Shown here piece after piece: positions 5,091 to 6,458 of a stretch of 6,458 nucleotides of DNA (position 1 is its first letter; every line of letters starts with the position of its first letter). The stretch is from Pseudomonadota bacterium (lineage in GTDB: Bacteria; Pseudomonadota; Gammaproteobacteria; Burkholderiales; SCOH01). The notes below the pieces were generated by a model, which searched no databases, had not been told where the DNA came from, and saw only the letters and a program-made list of their open reading frames with translations. The stretch is from NCBI GenBank assembly GCA_030917985.1, contig JAUPTR010000423.1, positions 1 through 6,458 of the forward strand. The letters are read 5' to 3'. The position numbers were made by a program, and so were the translations under genes.

Positions 5091-6296
5091 TTATTGCGCC
5101 ACGGCGCGGCTGTTGCGCCCCAGCCAGCGCTGCATCTGCTCGGCCGCCATCGGCTTGGCCAGAAAATAGCCCTGGGCACGGTCGCAACCGGCGTATTGCA
5201 GCATGTTCCAGTCGTCGAGGTTTTCCACGCCTTCGGCCAGCGTTATCACTTTCAGGCGTCGCCCCATATCCACCGCACTTTGCAGAATCGCCGCCAGTTG
5301 CGGCTTGCGCCCGGCGTCGTGAATGATGGAACGGTCAATTTTCAGTTCCGACAGCGGAATCTGGCTCAGCTGCTGCAGCGACGAAAAGCCGGTGCCAAAG
5401 TCATCCACCGCCAGATGAAAGCCCTTCAGGCGCAGGCGCGCCATGGTTTCCAGCGAGGCGCTGAGATTCGACAGCATGGCCGACTCGGTCACTTCCAGCA
5501 TCAACATGCCGGGCGGCACGCCGTGGCGCGCGGCCATGTCGGCCACCACATCGGCAAAATCGGCGCTGACCAGCGAGTCGGCGGCGATATTCACCGATAC
5601 CCGCATCTGCAGGCCGTGTTTCAGCCATTTGCTGCATTCCGCCAGCGCCTTACCCATCATCACAATGGTCAACATGTCCACCAGGCCGTTGGCCTCGGCC
5701 AGTGGTAAAAAATCACAGGGGCTGATCATGCCGTGTTGCGGGTGTTTCCAGCGCACCAGTGCCTCGGCGCCAAACACAGAGCGATCAACCACCGATGCCT
5801 GTGGCTGAAAAAACACCTGCAGGCCGCAGCCGGTGATGGCTTTGCGCAGTTCGTCGAGGTTGATTGGCGGCAAGGCAGCGGCCTTGTCCGGCCAGTTGCT
5901 CAGTGGCCGGTATTGCGACAGCAGCGAAATCAGCCGGTTGCCGACGATAGGTTTGCTGATCGCGCCCAGCACTACCATGCCACGCATCTGCGCCATCGCC
6001 GCTACGGTATACAGAAGCGAATAATCAAGCCCGGAGAGAATGATCAGATGTGTGACCAAGCGTTCTTCAGCCAGCCGCCGGATCAGCTCCACGCCGTCCA
6101 TGTCCGGCATTTCCAGATCGCAGATGGCGATATCGAGGTGGCCCGCCTGCTGTCGCGCCAGTGCCAGTGCCTGGTGGCCATTGCCGGCCGTCTGCAACTG
6201 CACCACGCCGAGTGAGCGGCACAGGCCGGCAAGATATTGCAATTGCGACACACTATCTTCGACCAGCAACAGATTCAAAGCGGCAAAGCTCGACAT
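5091..6296 (-). CDS. RocR-like response regulator with c-di-GMP phosphodiesterase (EAL) domain
   Basis: A 401-residue REC-EAL protein expected to hydrolyse cyclic di-GMP to pGpG under control of phosphorylation. The receiver domain (about 7-130) has the acidic pair E13/D14, phospho-acceptor D60 in CDLEMPDMDG, S88 and K115 (SKP). The EAL domain (about 148-395) has EAL at 178-180, N236, E268, E271, D298/D299 in VDDFGTGFSS (loop 6), K319, E355, E358 and Q375 in QGYF. All known metal and catalytic positions are present. As I recall RocR of Pseudomonas aeruginosa (392 residues), these residues fall at a constant offset of three, so this looks like a full-length RocR-type protein. No sensor kinase lies beside it in the window. 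The ATG at 6294-6296 is preceded on the minus strand by AGGA (plus-strand 6305-6308) eight bases upstream. Convergent with miaA. Confidence 0.93.
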   Translation of the reverse strand: MSSFAALNLLLVEDSVSQLQYLAGLCRSLGVVQLQTAGNGHQALALARQQAGHLDIAICDLEMPDMDGVELIRRLAEERLVTHLIILSGLDYSLLYTVAAMAQMRGMVVLGAISKPIVGNRLISLLSQYRPLSNWPDKAAALPPINLDELRKAITGCGLQVFFQPQASVVDRSVFGAEALVRWKHPQHGMISPCDFLPLAEANGLVDMLTIVMMGKALAECSKWLKHGLQMRVSVNIAADSLVSADFADVVADMAARHGVPPGMLMLEVTESAMLSNLSASLETMARLRLKGFHLAVDDFGTGFSSLQQLSQIPLSELKIDRSIIHDAGRKPQLAAILQSAVDMGRRLKVITLAEGVENLDDWNMLQYAGCDRAQGYFLAKPMAAEQMQRWLGRNSRAVAQ

Positions 6297-6458
6297 GGGA
6301 GAGGTCCTGATGGTGGCTGTTCAATTCATGGTAGATGCTGAAACCAACAAAGAAAAGCCAATTCAATCAATCACTTGATAATCAAACACTGATAAACCAA
6401 CGGGATAAGTGGAACCACATCCGGGTGCGCAGATACGCCGATAAACGCCCAGGAATGG
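6297..6458. other. Upstream region of the REC-EAL gene, no gene called
   Basis: This AT-richer stretch should hold the promoter of the minus-strand REC-EAL gene. It contains a perfect 11-base palindrome TTGATAATCAA (6375-6385), about 80 bases before the start codon, which could be an operator or chance. I find no convincing -35/-10 pair or sigma-54 site. On the minus strand all three frames are open from the right edge for 24-31 codons, so the tail of an upstream gene cannot be excluded, but none of these peptides is recognisable. Confidence 0.4.

Noticed and set aside
5094..5708. Plus-strand open frames opposite the REC-EAL gene (also 5733-6215)
   Set aside because: They are Gln/His/Arg-rich and lack motifs, while the minus strand has complete REC and EAL signatures.
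6310..6378. A short plus-strand reading frame (ATG at 6310) with GGAGAGG just upstream
   Set aside because: It is only 22 codons, is the tail of a shadow frame of the REC-EAL gene, and its apparent ribosome site overlaps the minus-strand start region. There is no support for a real small gene.

Overview
This window reads as ordinary, gene-dense chromosome from a moderately GC-rich (about 60%) Gram-negative proteobacterium. The protein content (RocR-like REC-EAL protein, GGDEF enzyme, LysR/AzoR/pirin cluster, MiaA) fits beta- or gammaproteobacteria. My guess is a betaproteobacterium of the Neisseriales/Chromobacteriaceae type. That is an impression from protein style and codon use, not a proof. 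I see no phage, insertion sequence, CRISPR array, tRNA or rRNA.

Layout, left to right. (1) Bases 1-678, plus strand: C-terminal part of a diguanylate cyclase with an intact GGEEF active site and inhibitory RxxD site; its N-terminus lies off the window. (2) A LysR-type regulator on the minus strand (706-1596), convergent with the cyclase and divergent from (3) an FMN-dependent NADH-azoreductase (1705-2316). The 108-base AT-rich gap between regulator and azoreductase holds a perfect 15-base palindrome of LysR-box form. (4) A 201-base gap rich in hairpins, including a pair of inverted REP-like elements, then (5) a pirin-family protein (2518-3228). (6) A gap with a 64-base near-perfect hairpin, then (7) a short cation-diffusion-facilitator-like membrane protein (3398-3994). 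(8) miaA (4055-5008), with a consensus -10 box just after the stop of the transporter gene. (9) A second 64-base palindromic element between the converging ends of miaA and (10) a RocR-like response regulator with a c-di-GMP phosphodiesterase (EAL) domain on the minus strand (5091-6296). The last 162 bases are the upstream region of that gene.

How the genes work together. LysR regulator, azoreductase and pirin look like a small quinone/electrophile or aromatic-compound response module. The two c-di-GMP enzymes at the window's ends make and degrade the same second messenger but are separated by unrelated genes, so a shared circuit is only a possibility. miaA is a housekeeping tRNA modification gene. 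No clearly new system is visible. The points most worth a second look are the three intergenic palindromic repeat elements, the operator-like palindrome, and the truncated metal-transporter-like protein.
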